DNA of 17,807 nucleotides, from assembly GCA_964522445.1 (NCBI GenBank), contig CAZFUY010000065.1:1-17807 (forward strand), written 5' to 3'. The stretch is from CAZFUY01 sp964522445 (GTDB taxonomy: Bacteria; Pseudomonadota; Gammaproteobacteria; SZUA-229). Positions within the stretch are counted from its first letter, which is position 1. Every line of letters starts with the position of its first letter. Below the pieces are notes generated by a model. It was given only the letters and a program-made list of their open reading frames with translations. It did no database searches and was not told the DNA's origin. This document shows positions 6,456-14,079 of the stretch, in pieces. A program made the position numbers and the translations under genes.

Positions 6456-9023
6456 CTATTCAGCTTCGCCCTGTATTTCACCTTCTGGCTCAACGTCATC
6501 ACCAAGACTTTCTACCCGTTCAATCTCAACCAGTTTTTCATTGGTCAGTTTTATCAGGGTCACGCCCTGGGTATTACGCCCCATAACTCTGACTTCTTTT
6601 ACAGAAGTTCTAACCAGTGTTCCTGCATTTGAAATCATCATCACTTCATCATTATCTTTAACCTGAACAGCACCTATAACAGCACCATTACGATCCGATG
6701 TCTGTATCGCAATCAACCCCTGACCGCCACGGCCTTTGCATGGGAAATCGGTTGATGCTGTGCGTTTACCATAGCCATTTTCTGTGGCTGAAAGTATGGA
6801 TGCATCATCATCAACAACAATCAGGCTCATGACTTTGTGACCATCTTTCAGGCGAATACCACGAACACCTGCCGCGGTACGCCCCATAGCACGTACATCT
6901 TTTTCAGAGAAACGAATCGCTTTACCTGATGTGGATGACAGCATGATATCTTTTGAACCATCGGTAAGCGCTACATCGACCAGCACATCATCATTACGTA
7001 GATCAAGCGCAATAATGCCGCCTGCGCGTTGACGAGAGAAGTTTGATAAGGCCGTTTTCTTAACTGTGCCTGAGCTGGTTGCCATAAATATAAAGTGTTC
7101 ATCATCATATTCACGTATTGGCAGAACAGCATTAATTCTTTCGCCATCGTCCAGTGGCAACAAATTAACCAGTGGTTTGCCTCGAGCACCACGAGAAGCC
7201 GTGGGTAACTGATAAACCTTAATCCAGTAGGCTTTACCTTTGCTGGAAAAACACAGCAAAGTATCGTGGGTATTGGCAACGAATAACTTATCGATAAAGT
7301 CTTCATCTTTCATGCGTGTCGCTGATTTACCTCGACCACCACGGCGTTGCGTTGAGTAATCTGTTAACGGCTGCGACTTGGCATAACCTTCGTGAGAGAA
7401 GGTTACCAGCACATCCTCTTCTGTGATCAGGTCTTCCATGCTGAGGTCAAGCTGGTTTAGCAGAATTTCAGAACGGCGCTCATCACCAAATTTTTCTTTT
7501 ATTTCTTCAAGCTCATCTCGAATCACCTGTAACAGGCGTTCAGGATCAGATAGTATATCAAGTAATTCTTTAACTATACCCAGTATATCTTTGAATTCAT
7601 TGACTATTTTATCTTGCTCAAGACCCGTTAAACGATGTAATCGCAATTCAAGAATAGCCTGTGCCTGAATTTCAGACAAGTGATAACCATCATCCAGCAA
7701 ACCAAAATTGCTCTCAAGATCTTCAGGGCGAGACGCTTCTGCACCGGCTCTGCTGAGCATATCCGTCACCATTCCTGGTTGCCAGACTGCAGCGATTAAT
7801 TGCGCCTTAGCTTCAGCCGGGCTTGAGGATTGCTTAATTAATGCAATAACATCATCAATATTAGCCAGCGCAACAGCCAGACCTTCTAAAATATGCGCAC
7901 GATTACGGGCTTTACGTAATTCAAATATAGTTCGACGGGTAACAACTTCACGACGATGACGCACAAAGGCATCAAGAATTTGTTTTAGATTAAGCAGCTT
8001 CGGCTGACCATCAACCAGCGCCACCATATTCATACCAAACACACATTGCATAGATGTCTGTTTGAAAAGATTATTCAGTATCACCTCGCCAACTTCACCG
8101 CGACGCACTTCGATAACAATACGCATGCCGTCTTTATCTGACTCATCACGTATTTCTGTAATACCATCTATTTTCTTGTCTTTTACAAGTTCAGCGATGC
8201 GCTCAATCAAACGCGCTTTATTCACCTGGTATGGCAACTCATGAACAAGAATCGTTTCTTTGCCATTATCGGCAGTAACAATCTCGGCTCTGGCACGCAT
8301 AAACATACGGCCACGGCCTGTATGGTACGCATCTCGAATACCCTTGGTGCCATTGATAAACGCTGCTGTTGGCAAATCTGGTGCAGGAATATAATCCATC
8401 AGACCATCAATGCTGATGTCTGGATCATTGATCAGCGCAATGGCCGCATCAATAACTTCAGTAAGGTTATGGGGCGGTATATTTGTCGCCATGCCCACGG
8501 CAATACCCGATGAACCATTAACCAGAAGACTCGGTACACGAGTTGGAAAGACAGAGGGTTCATGCTCTGAACCGTCATAGTTAGCATCAAAATCAACCGT
8601 TTCCTTATCCAGATCAGCCAGCATTTCATGAGCAATTTTCGCCATACGCACTTCGGTATAACGCATAGCAGCAGGCGCATCACCATCTACCGAACCAAAG
8701 TTACCCTGACCATCAACCAGCATATAACGCATGGAGAAAGGCTGAGCCATGCGAACAATGGTGTCATAAACGGCGGTATCACCATGTGGATGGTATTTAC
8801 CAATCACATCACCGACGACACGGGCTGATTTTTTATAGGGTTTGTTCCAGTCATTACCCAGTACATTCATGGCATAAAGAACGCGCCTGTGGACAGGTTT
8901 TAGACCATCTCGAACATCAGGTAAGGCCCTGCCAACAATTACGCTCATCGCGTAATCCAGGTAGGACTGACGCATTTCATCTTCTAGATTTACGGGGACA
9001 ACTTCTTTGGCGAATTCAGCCAT
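6456..9023 (-). CDS. gyrA: DNA gyrase subunit A
   Basis: GyrA is the breakage-reunion subunit of the type II topoisomerase that introduces negative supercoils; it works as A2B2 with GyrB. This is a full-length protein of 855 residues. The active-site tyrosine is Tyr122 in AAMRYTEVRM. The quinolone-resistance region HPHGDTAVYD has Thr83 and Asp87 in E. coli numbering, which fits without gaps. The GyrA box, needed for DNA wrapping, is QRRGGRG at 559-565 and marks it as gyrase rather than topoisomerase IV. The C-terminal beta-pinwheel repeats follow, for example KGRGGQGLIAI and VMGRNTQGVTLI, and then a short acidic tail. The ATG at 9021-9023 gives MAEFAKEVVPVNLEDEMRQSY. It sits upstream of serC, as in pseudomonads, with a 165-base spacer. 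Confidence 0.99.
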   Translation of the reverse strand: MAEFAKEVVPVNLEDEMRQSYLDYAMSVIVGRALPDVRDGLKPVHRRVLYAMNVLGNDWNKPYKKSARVVGDVIGKYHPHGDTAVYDTIVRMAQPFSMRYMLVDGQGNFGSVDGDAPAAMRYTEVRMAKIAHEMLADLDKETVDFDANYDGSEHEPSVFPTRVPSLLVNGSSGIAVGMATNIPPHNLTEVIDAAIALINDPDISIDGLMDYIPAPDLPTAAFINGTKGIRDAYHTGRGRMFMRARAEIVTADNGKETILVHELPYQVNKARLIERIAELVKDKKIDGITEIRDESDKDGMRIVIEVRRGEVGEVILNNLFKQTSMQCVFGMNMVALVDGQPKLLNLKQILDAFVRHRREVVTRRTIFELRKARNRAHILEGLAVALANIDDVIALIKQSSSPAEAKAQLIAAVWQPGMVTDMLSRAGAEASRPEDLESNFGLLDDGYHLSEIQAQAILELRLHRLTGLEQDKIVNEFKDILGIVKELLDILSDPERLLQVIRDELEEIKEKFGDERRSEILLNQLDLSMEDLITEEDVLVTFSHEGYAKSQPLTDYSTQRRGGRGKSATRMKDEDFIDKLFVANTHDTLLCFSSKGKAYWIKVYQLPTASRGARGKPLVNLLPLDDGERINAVLPIREYDDEHFIFMATSSGTVKKTALSNFSRQRAGGIIALDLRNDDVLVDVALTDGSKDIMLSSTSGKAIRFSEKDVRAMGRTAAGVRGIRLKDGHKVMSLIVVDDDASILSATENGYGKRTASTDFPCKGRGGQGLIAIQTSDRNGAVIGAVQVKDNDEVMMISNAGTLVRTSVKEVRVMGRNTQGVTLIKLTNEKLVEIERVESLGDDVEPEGEIQGEAE

Positions 9024-9054
9024 AATTCAGATGCTTTTCCTAAAGGATATTATT

Positions 9055-9083
9055 GTTTTAGCCCAAATAGCCCTACCTGAAAA
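9055..9083 (-). promoter_or_regulatory. Possible sigma-70 promoter for gyrA
   Basis: On the minus strand TTTTCA (9078-9083) is followed, after exactly 17 bases, by TAAAAC (9055-9060). Each box matches the consensus at 4 of 6 positions. Transcription would begin around 9048, just ahead of a TTAGGA ribosome-binding candidate at 9038-9043. The match is modest and rests on spacing and position. Confidence 0.22.
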
Positions 9084-9215
9084 AATGATCTTAGGCCGGG
9101 CAAAATTAAGCTCGCAATATTAGCATAAATCAGCGACTAACTGCACTCTGAGTGAGGCTTATTTGGCAATAAAATGTGGAAGTTGGCAGGCCGAGAAGCC
9201 TTTATCAGTTATTGA

Positions 9216-9719
9216 CTAACCCAGTAAGCGAGAAGCGAGACGAATTTGCTTATTAATGGTCTCTTTGGACTGCATGATAAACGGCGCAAAACTATGGCCC
9301 TGACGCAAACAATAGCCTAACCATTTATTGAAAAAACGATTAAGCTGCCATTTTTCTCTTAAGGCATCCGCGGCTAAATTATCCAGAATCAGGCGGCCAT
9401 GATGTAGATGCCCCGCCATAACCTCAGCCAGCTGCGCATCATGATAAATGCGAATTTTTAGATTGGGCTCCATCTGTAAGCCTGATTGAGTGGGAAAACA
9501 ATAACTAAGATAAAAAGTTGTGGTGAATTTACTACGCTCAGTAATTTTTATATAAAGGTCAAGATGCCCCGCAGACTTTGAAATAGCCGCATCATCTATT
9601 TTTTCTATCTCGGGCAATAGTTTACGCAGCTTAATAAAATTGCTTTCATACAAATCCATTAAACTAACAAAGCCCCGTGGACTTACATCTTCGCAACCAT
9701 AACCGTGTAAATGACTCAT
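9216..9719 (-). CDS. DUF1249 family protein, YqiB-like
   Basis: This is a 167-residue cytoplasmic protein of unknown function. It resembles E. coli YqiB (DUF1249) in collinear blocks: DLYESNFIKLRKLLPEI near residues 22-38, LYIKITERSKFTTTFYLSY in the first half, LKIRIYHDAQLAEVMAG in the middle, and LNRFFNKWLGYCLRQGHSF near the end. Its C-terminus runs about 20 residues past the end of YqiB. There is no signal peptide or membrane segment. The ATG at 9717-9719 lacks a clear Shine-Dalgarno. A later Met (residue 22) would cut into the conserved block, so the upstream start is preferred. In E. coli yqiB lies between nudF and cpdA; neither is present here, so the neighbours (gyrA downstream, ygfX upstream) give no hint of function. 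Family assignment is from remembered similarity. Confidence 0.82.
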   Translation of the reverse strand: MSHLHGYGCEDVSPRGFVSLMDLYESNFIKLRKLLPEIEKIDDAAISKSAGHLDLYIKITERSKFTTTFYLSYCFPTQSGLQMEPNLKIRIYHDAQLAEVMAGHLHHGRLILDNLAADALREKWQLNRFFNKWLGYCLRQGHSFAPFIMQSKETINKQIRLASRLLG

Positions 9720-9819
9720 GTTTTTAAGTTTAGCATTTATTTTGTAGAAAGGAATTTCAGGAAAATACTTTTAGCTGTTATTTCGATCAAAGCCAAGAAC
9801 CTTGAAATCCATAACTTAA

Positions 9820-9842
9820 GATCCCTCGGCTTCGTTCGGGAT
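9820..9842. repeat. Short imperfect palindrome resembling a dispersed repeat
   Basis: ATCCCTCGGCTTCGTTCGGG followed by AT has complementary ATCCC/GGGAT ends and a GC-rich centre. It resembles an ATCCCTCG...CGGGAT sequence that is common in many bacterial genomes. It sits in the 156-base spacer between ygfX and the YqiB-like gene. There is no T-run on the minus-strand side, so it is not an obvious terminator for ygfX. Confidence 0.4.
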
Positions 9843-9875
9843 AACACTTTTTTCTTTTGACTAATGCCTTATCTT

Positions 9876-10292
9876 TTACAAACCATCAACTTTAAGTCTT
9901 ACTCTTAATTTTCGAAACTGTTCTTTATTAATTGCATCAGAAAAAACTATCACCGTTTTCTTTTTTCTATCTTCAAGTTTAAAATTTAAAATAGTCAACC
10001 ATCGGGAAACAAAACTGGATGCTAATAAACTGGCATTTTTTGAGCCACCTGCTTCTATAATTTCCCATTCATTATCTTCTTTCCAGATAACTGTTTTTTT
10101 ATTATTTATATTTTTATAACTTTGATAAACAAAAATTAAAAATACCAATAGAAATAAAAACTTTAGATAAAAATTTAAAGAGACTAGCAATAAACTAACT
10201 AACACCAGAGAACTAATAATGGTTAGCCATATAATTAATTGCCGAGAAGAATAAATATCAAGCTGTAACGGAGTGGCGTATGTGCGAGACAA
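9876..10292 (-). CDS. ygfX: YgfX (CptA) family inner-membrane protein
   Basis: This is a 138-residue protein with two closely spaced hydrophobic segments at about residues 18-36 and 42-58, then a soluble tail. The tail shows the family pattern: a WEI strand, a small hydrophobic block (SFVSRWLTILNF), and the closing DAINKEQFRKLRVRLK, which matches the E/D-x-x-E-W/F-R-x-L-R-R ending of E. coli YgfX. YgfX was described as the partner of SdhE (YgfY) in E. coli, reported as a membrane toxin-like protein affecting cytoskeletal proteins; that role is debated. The start is a TTG at 10290-10292 with AAGGAAG about 9 bases upstream and no nearby ATG. The gene begins inside sdhE (35-base overlap), so the two are probably translationally coupled. 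Confidence 0.85.
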   Translation of the reverse strand: MSRTYATPLQLDIYSSRQLIIWLTIISSLVLVSLLLVSLNFYLKFLFLLVFLIFVYQSYKNINNKKTVIWKEDNEWEIIEAGGSKNASLLASSFVSRWLTILNFKLEDRKKKTVIVFSDAINKEQFRKLRVRLKVDGL

Positions 10293-10515
10293 GACTGGAT
10301 ACTTCCTTATCCGATGAATTTATATTCCCTAAAAAAAGATCAAATAATAACTGGTCTGGATAATCCAGCATTTGATCCAGTATTTCTTTTTGTTCATTAT
10401 CCAGATTTGAGTACGACTTATCAAGAAAGCCATTTAAAATAATATCAAGTTCTAACATGCCTCGCCGGCAACGCCAGCGTAGGTCTGAGTCCTGTGATGT
10501 TTCTGGCATTATCAT
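10258..10515 (-). CDS. sdhE: SdhE, FAD assembly factor for succinate dehydrogenase
   Basis: SdhE (YgfY/CptB) is a small five-helix protein that promotes covalent attachment of FAD to SdhA. This one is 85 residues, the normal size, and has the invariant RRGMLELD motif (RGxxE) at about residues 17-24. The usual helical pattern follows, with the family LDYPDQLLFDLFLG segment near residues 50-63. The ATG at 10513-10515 has AAAGG about 9 bases upstream; a second ATG two codons in is also possible. It lies directly after sdhB, separated by a 61-base spacer with a REP-like hairpin, and overlaps ygfX. Being next to its client subunit makes the function assignment strong. Confidence 0.95.
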   Translation of the reverse strand: MIMPETSQDSDLRWRCRRGMLELDIILNGFLDKSYSNLDNEQKEILDQMLDYPDQLLFDLFLGNINSSDKEVSSLVSHIRHSVTA

Positions 10516-10537
10516 TATGAAAAACCTTTAGATTTAT

Positions 10538-10566
10538 GTTGGGGTTCCTGCATCACCCCAACCTAC
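10538..10566 (-). repeat. REP-like hairpin between sdhB and sdhE
   Basis: A perfect 8-base stem, GTTGGGGT (10538-10545) and ACCCCAAC (10555-10562), closes a 9-base loop. On the minus strand it is preceded by a GTAG foot (10563-10566), as in RAYT-associated REP sequences. It has no following T-run, so it reads as a repeat or mRNA hairpin and not as a classical terminator. Confidence 0.7.
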
Positions 10567-10576
10567 GAATTAAAAG

Positions 10577-11272
10577 TCATAAAGACTTTTTAACCATCAT
10601 TTTTTTAATATCACCTATTGCCTTAGTTGGATTTAATCCTTTAGGGCAAACCTGAACACAGTTCATAATGGTATGACATCTAAATAGTTTAAATGGATCA
10701 TCCAGCGCTTCCAGACGTTCTTCAGTTGCCTGGTCACGGCTATCACCAATAAATCTTGCTGCCTGTAATAATGCAGCCGGCCCTAAAAACTTATCTGGAT
10801 TCCACCAGAATGATGGACATGATGTGGAACAGCAACCACAAAGAATACATTCATAAAGCCCATCAAGCTGATCACGTTCTTCTGGTGTTTGCTTTAATTC
10901 AACTTCTGGCAATGGGTCTTTTACGGTTAAATAAGGTTTAACTTCTCGATACTGTTTATAAAACTGATCCATATCGACAATTAAGTCACGAATAACGGGT
11001 AGCCGTGGCATAGGACGAATTTCAACAGGTTCTTTCAAATCACATAACGGTGTAATACAGGCCAGTCCATTAGTGCCATTTATATTCATACCATCTGAAC
11101 CACAAACACCTTCTCGACATGAGCGTCTAAAACCCAGTGTTGGATCTTCTTCTTTAATTAATAACAAAGCATCTAATAACATCATGCCTGTATCTACGTT
11201 TTCTAACACGTAATCCTGCATGAAAGGTTTTTTATCATCTTCCGGATTGTAGCGATAAATTTTAAACCGCAT
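10577..11272 (-). CDS. sdhB: Succinate dehydrogenase iron-sulfur subunit
   Basis: SdhB carries electrons from FAD in SdhA to ubiquinone through three Fe-S clusters. Using the ATG at 11270-11272 (AAGAGA about 7 bases upstream; an in-frame TTG at 11296 is less likely) the protein is 231 residues. The [2Fe-2S] ligands are Cys52, Cys57, Asp60 and Cys72 in SCREGVCGSDG...GLAC. The [4Fe-4S] and [3Fe-4S] ligands lie in ECILCGCCSTSCPSFWW (Cys142, 145, 148, 152) and CHTIMNCVQVCP (Cys199, 205, 209). The Asp in the first cluster is as in E. coli SdhB. It is the last structural gene of sdhCDAB, 57 bases after sdhA, and is followed by sdhE. Confidence 0.98.
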   Translation of the reverse strand: MRFKIYRYNPEDDKKPFMQDYVLENVDTGMMLLDALLLIKEEDPTLGFRRSCREGVCGSDGMNINGTNGLACITPLCDLKEPVEIRPMPRLPVIRDLIVDMDQFYKQYREVKPYLTVKDPLPEVELKQTPEERDQLDGLYECILCGCCSTSCPSFWWNPDKFLGPAALLQAARFIGDSRDQATEERLEALDDPFKLFRCHTIMNCVQVCPKGLNPTKAIGDIKKMMVKKSL

Positions 11273-11329
11273 ATTTTGTTCTCTTTTTAGTAACAAATTT
11301 CATCTTTTATCTTTTGACATATGATTTTT

Positions 11330-13117
11330 TTAATAAACCCTGGGTTTTGGTGGAAAAGTTGCCACTGACATAGGTTTACTTCTAACGGGTTTATAATCCA
11401 GCTTTCTATCTTCACTTGAATACAATGTGTGCTTCATCCAGTTATTATCATCACGATCTGGATAATCAATTCTTGAATGTGCTCCACGGCTTTCTTTTCT
11501 GGCGGCAGCTGAGTGTACTGTTGCTAAAGCAACATCCATTAAATTTTCCAGTTCCAGTGCTTCAACTCTTGCTGTATTAAACATGGCAGTGTGATCACTA
11601 ATACAGGCATTTTTTAATCGCTCTGCAATTGCAGTTACTTCACGCACACCATTATCAAGAACATCCTGTGTGCGGAATACACCACAGTTATCTTCCATAG
11701 ATTTTTTCAGATCGTTTCGAATCTGTTCTATTGATTCACCTTTGCCACCGCTTTTATCAGTAGCAGCGTCCCAACGATGTAAACGCTTATAAGCCGCCTC
11801 CACACTCGCTTCATTCATAGGCTGGTGATAACGATTTTCTTTCAGGTATTCGATAATATGATTTGCCGCTGAACGACCAAAGACAAGAATATCTAATAAT
11901 GAATTCCCCCCCAGTCGATTCGCACCATGCACAGAAACACAGGCACATTCTCCAGCAGCATATAAACCATTAACAGGTTCTTCAGGTGTATCTTTAACAG
12001 GTGTAACAACCTGACCATGACGGTCCGTTGGAATACCACCCATAGTGTAATGGGCTGTTGGGTAAACAGGTATGGCCTGTTCAGCAGGATCTATACCTAA
12101 AAATGTAATACAGGTCTGGCGAATACCGGGTAATCGTTTTTGCAAAACGGCTTCACCCAGATGATCCAGTTTAAGCATGACATGATTTTTTTCCGGGCCA
12201 CAACCTCGGCCTTCTTTCACTTCGGTATAAATTGCACGACTCACCACATCACGTGAAGCCAGATCTTTTGCAGTGGGCGCATAACGCTCCATTAAACGTT
12301 CACCCTCACCATTAACCAGATAACCACCTTCACCTCGCGCACCTTCAGTAATCAACATGCCGCGGCCTGCAATACCGGTGGGATGAAACTGGAAAAACTC
12401 CATATCCTGTAATGGCACACCGGCACGTAATGCCATTGCCATACCATCACCTGTATTAATTAATGCATTGGTTGTGGTGCGGAACAACTGGCCTGCACCA
12501 CCTGTCGCCATCAGGGTTGTTTTTGCTTCGATAATGATTTCTTCACCTGTGTGAATATCAAAAACGAAAGCGCCAAGCACATTACCCTCTTCGTCTTTTA
12601 ATAAATCCACTGCAAAATATTCATCGAAGAAATGTGTTTTTGCACGAATATTTTGTTGATACAAACTATGTAAGATTGCGTGACCCGTACGGTCAGCAGC
12701 AGCACAGGTTCGAGCAGCCTGTTCACCACCAAAATTCTGACTCTGACCACCAAAAGGTCGCTGGTAAATTTTGCCATTATCCAGACGTGAAAATGGCACA
12801 CCAAAATGTTCTAACTCATAAACAACTTTAGGCGCTGCGCGACACATATATTCAATCGCATCCTGATCACCCAGATAATCACTGCCCTTAACGGTATCGA
12901 ACATATGCCAGTGCCAGTTATCAGGAAGGATATTAGCCAATGCCGCATTCATGCCACCCTGCGCCGCCACAGTATGGGATCGAGTTGGAAAAACTTTTGA
13001 AACAACCGCCACACTTGCATCCGCTTCTGCAAGTTGCAAAGCGGCTCTTAAACCACCACCGCCTGCGCCAATAATAAGCGTATCAAAGCTTCTTCTTTCT
13101 ATATTTTCTATGCCCAT
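11330..13117 (-). CDS. sdhA: Succinate dehydrogenase flavoprotein subunit
   Basis: SdhA oxidises succinate to fumarate at a covalently bound FAD, on the cytoplasmic face of the inner membrane. It is 595 residues, the normal length. The N-terminal dinucleotide fold shows IIGAGGGGLRAALQLAE (GAGGGG at 17-22). The flavinylated histidine is His48 in TRSHTVAAQGG. The active-site region shows FFQFHPTGI, ITEGARGEGGYLVN with the catalytic Arg, and YTMGGIPTD followed by NGLYAAGECACVSVHGANRLGGNS. The C-terminus ends with the usual RKESRGAHSR and DDNNWMKHTL. It starts with an ATG 17 bases after sdhD. SdhE, needed for flavinylation, is encoded three genes further on in the same run. Confidence 0.99.
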   Translation of the reverse strand: MGIENIERRSFDTLIIGAGGGGLRAALQLAEADASVAVVSKVFPTRSHTVAAQGGMNAALANILPDNWHWHMFDTVKGSDYLGDQDAIEYMCRAAPKVVYELEHFGVPFSRLDNGKIYQRPFGGQSQNFGGEQAARTCAAADRTGHAILHSLYQQNIRAKTHFFDEYFAVDLLKDEEGNVLGAFVFDIHTGEEIIIEAKTTLMATGGAGQLFRTTTNALINTGDGMAMALRAGVPLQDMEFFQFHPTGIAGRGMLITEGARGEGGYLVNGEGERLMERYAPTAKDLASRDVVSRAIYTEVKEGRGCGPEKNHVMLKLDHLGEAVLQKRLPGIRQTCITFLGIDPAEQAIPVYPTAHYTMGGIPTDRHGQVVTPVKDTPEEPVNGLYAAGECACVSVHGANRLGGNSLLDILVFGRSAANHIIEYLKENRYHQPMNEASVEAAYKRLHRWDAATDKSGGKGESIEQIRNDLKKSMEDNCGVFRTQDVLDNGVREVTAIAERLKNACISDHTAMFNTARVEALELENLMDVALATVHSAAARKESRGAHSRIDYPDRDDNNWMKHTLYSSEDRKLDYKPVRSKPMSVATFPPKPRVY

Positions 13118-13134
13118 TTAATTTTGGTCTCTTA

Positions 13135-13479
13135 TTATATTCTTGCTACAAAAAATAAAGCCCTGACACCCCAGAAGCCACTGCCCATTAAAACAGATGC
13201 AACAACTGTTAATACCAGCATGCGTGTAACCACACTGGGAATATAATCCAGTACCACATCTCGAATACCAATCCATGCATGCCAGAGTAAGGCAAAAATA
13301 AATAAGCCCATGGCTATATTATTTCCGGGCCATGCCACCCAGTTTGCCCAGTTTTCTACAGACAGAGGATTTGCCAGAAAAACGGAAGCGGCAAAATAAA
13401 TAACATAAACAGCAATAAAAGCTGCGCTAATACGTTGAATGATCCAGGGACGCAAACCCTGTAGCCCAGGCGCACTCAT
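13135..13479 (-). CDS. sdhD: Succinate dehydrogenase membrane anchor subunit
   Basis: SdhD is one of two small membrane subunits that anchor SdhAB and bind heme b and ubiquinone. The protein has 114 residues with three hydrophobic segments at about 15-35, 55-75 and 85-108. The conserved core ALLWHAWIGIRDVVLDYI supplies the heme ligand His67 (E. coli SdhD His71) and the quinone-site Asp78 and Tyr79 (E. coli Asp82 and Tyr83). The N-terminal PWIIQRISAAF matches the family. The start ATG overlaps the sdhC stop by four bases (13476-13479). Confidence 0.96.
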   Translation of the reverse strand: MSAPGLQGLRPWIIQRISAAFIAVYVIYFAASVFLANPLSVENWANWVAWPGNNIAMGLFIFALLWHAWIGIRDVVLDYIPSVVTRMLVLTVVASVLMGSGFWGVRALFFVARI

Positions 13480-13871
13480 AAAGCTCCCCCGACGTATATA
13501 AATAAAGTAATCAAGAGCAGAGTTATCACTTCAGCAACAATCACCAGCCAGGCTGTTTTTACCGACTGCCCTTTCTCAAGACCAATATCAAAATCAATAA
13601 GCAGAAAACGAATCCCGGCAAATAAGTGATGAACTATTGACCAGATCAATGCCAGTAAAATGAGTTGTGATAATGGATGAGAAAGCAAGTCACTGGCCTG
13701 TAAAAAACCCGACTCACCCTGCAATGACAGATCAAGAATATAAACACCAAACGGTATTGCCAGAAACATAAGAATGCCGCTTATTCGGTGAAAGATGGAA
13801 ACCACGCCAGGAATTGGCAGGCGAATCTTTATCAAATTAAGATAAAAAGGCCGGGTATCAGGAACCGCCAT
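13476..13871 (-). CDS. sdhC: Succinate dehydrogenase cytochrome b556 subunit
   Basis: SdhC is the cytochrome b subunit of complex II. It is 131 residues with three predicted membrane segments at about 30-48, 66-90 and 107-128. It opens with the family signature RPFYLNL...LPIPGVVSIFHRISG, in which Ser25 and Arg29 correspond to the E. coli ubiquinone-site Ser27 and Arg31. The heme b ligand is His82 in VHHLFAGIR (E. coli His84). The ATG at 13869-13871 has AGAGGGG about 8 bases upstream. It is the first gene of sdhCDAB and is divergent from ygfZ across 208 bases. Confidence 0.96.
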   Translation of the reverse strand: MAVPDTRPFYLNLIKIRLPIPGVVSIFHRISGILMFLAIPFGVYILDLSLQGESGFLQASDLLSHPLSQLILLALIWSIVHHLFAGIRFLLIDFDIGLEKGQSVKTAWLVIVAEVITLLLITLFIYVGGAL

Positions 13872-13960
13872 TAATCATTTCCCCTCTGCTGTCACAGACA
13901 TCAGATTTGTTATTTTATTTAATTATTAGAGTGTAGAACATAATATGAGTTCTGCATTTA

Positions 13961-13983
13961 TCGCAACTAAAACCGCTCCTGCA
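13961..13983. repeat. Solitary, decayed half of the GTAGGAGCGG REP element
   Basis: This 23-base stretch matches the right arm of the REPIN-like copy at 1346-1368 at 20 of 23 positions (differences at one C/G, one G/A and one A/G). No matching left arm is present nearby, and the foot has changed from CTAC to CTGC. It lies in the sdhC/ygfZ divergent spacer, upstream of both genes. Confidence 0.6.
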
Positions 13984-14016
13984 ATAAGGTTTTATTAATT
14001 CCTTTGATAAAGTAGG

Positions 14017-14045
14017 CTGACTTTAGCAACCAGCTTGTCTAAGAT
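14017..14045 (+). promoter_or_regulatory. Possible sigma-70 promoter for ygfZ
   Basis: CTGACT (14017-14022) and TAAGAT (14040-14045) are separated by exactly 17 bases; each matches the consensus at 4 of 6. The predicted start near 14052 leaves a short leader with AAGG about 8-10 bases before the ygfZ ATG. Confidence 0.33.
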
Positions 14046-14079
14046 AAAACTATTAAATGATCTTTTAAGGTAAATAAAC

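Noticed and set aside
6971..8828. Several plus- and minus-strand open frames of 60-111 codons inside gyrA
   Set aside because: They overlap a complete, highly conserved gyrA in other frames and show no protein-family features.
9820..9842. Rho-independent terminator after ygfX
   Set aside because: ygfX is on the minus strand and the T-run lies on the plus-strand side of the palindrome. The stem is also imperfect.
11273..11296. SdhB starting at a TTG at 11296
   Set aside because: The ATG at 11272 gives the normal N-terminus and has an AAGAGA ribosome-binding site at good spacing.
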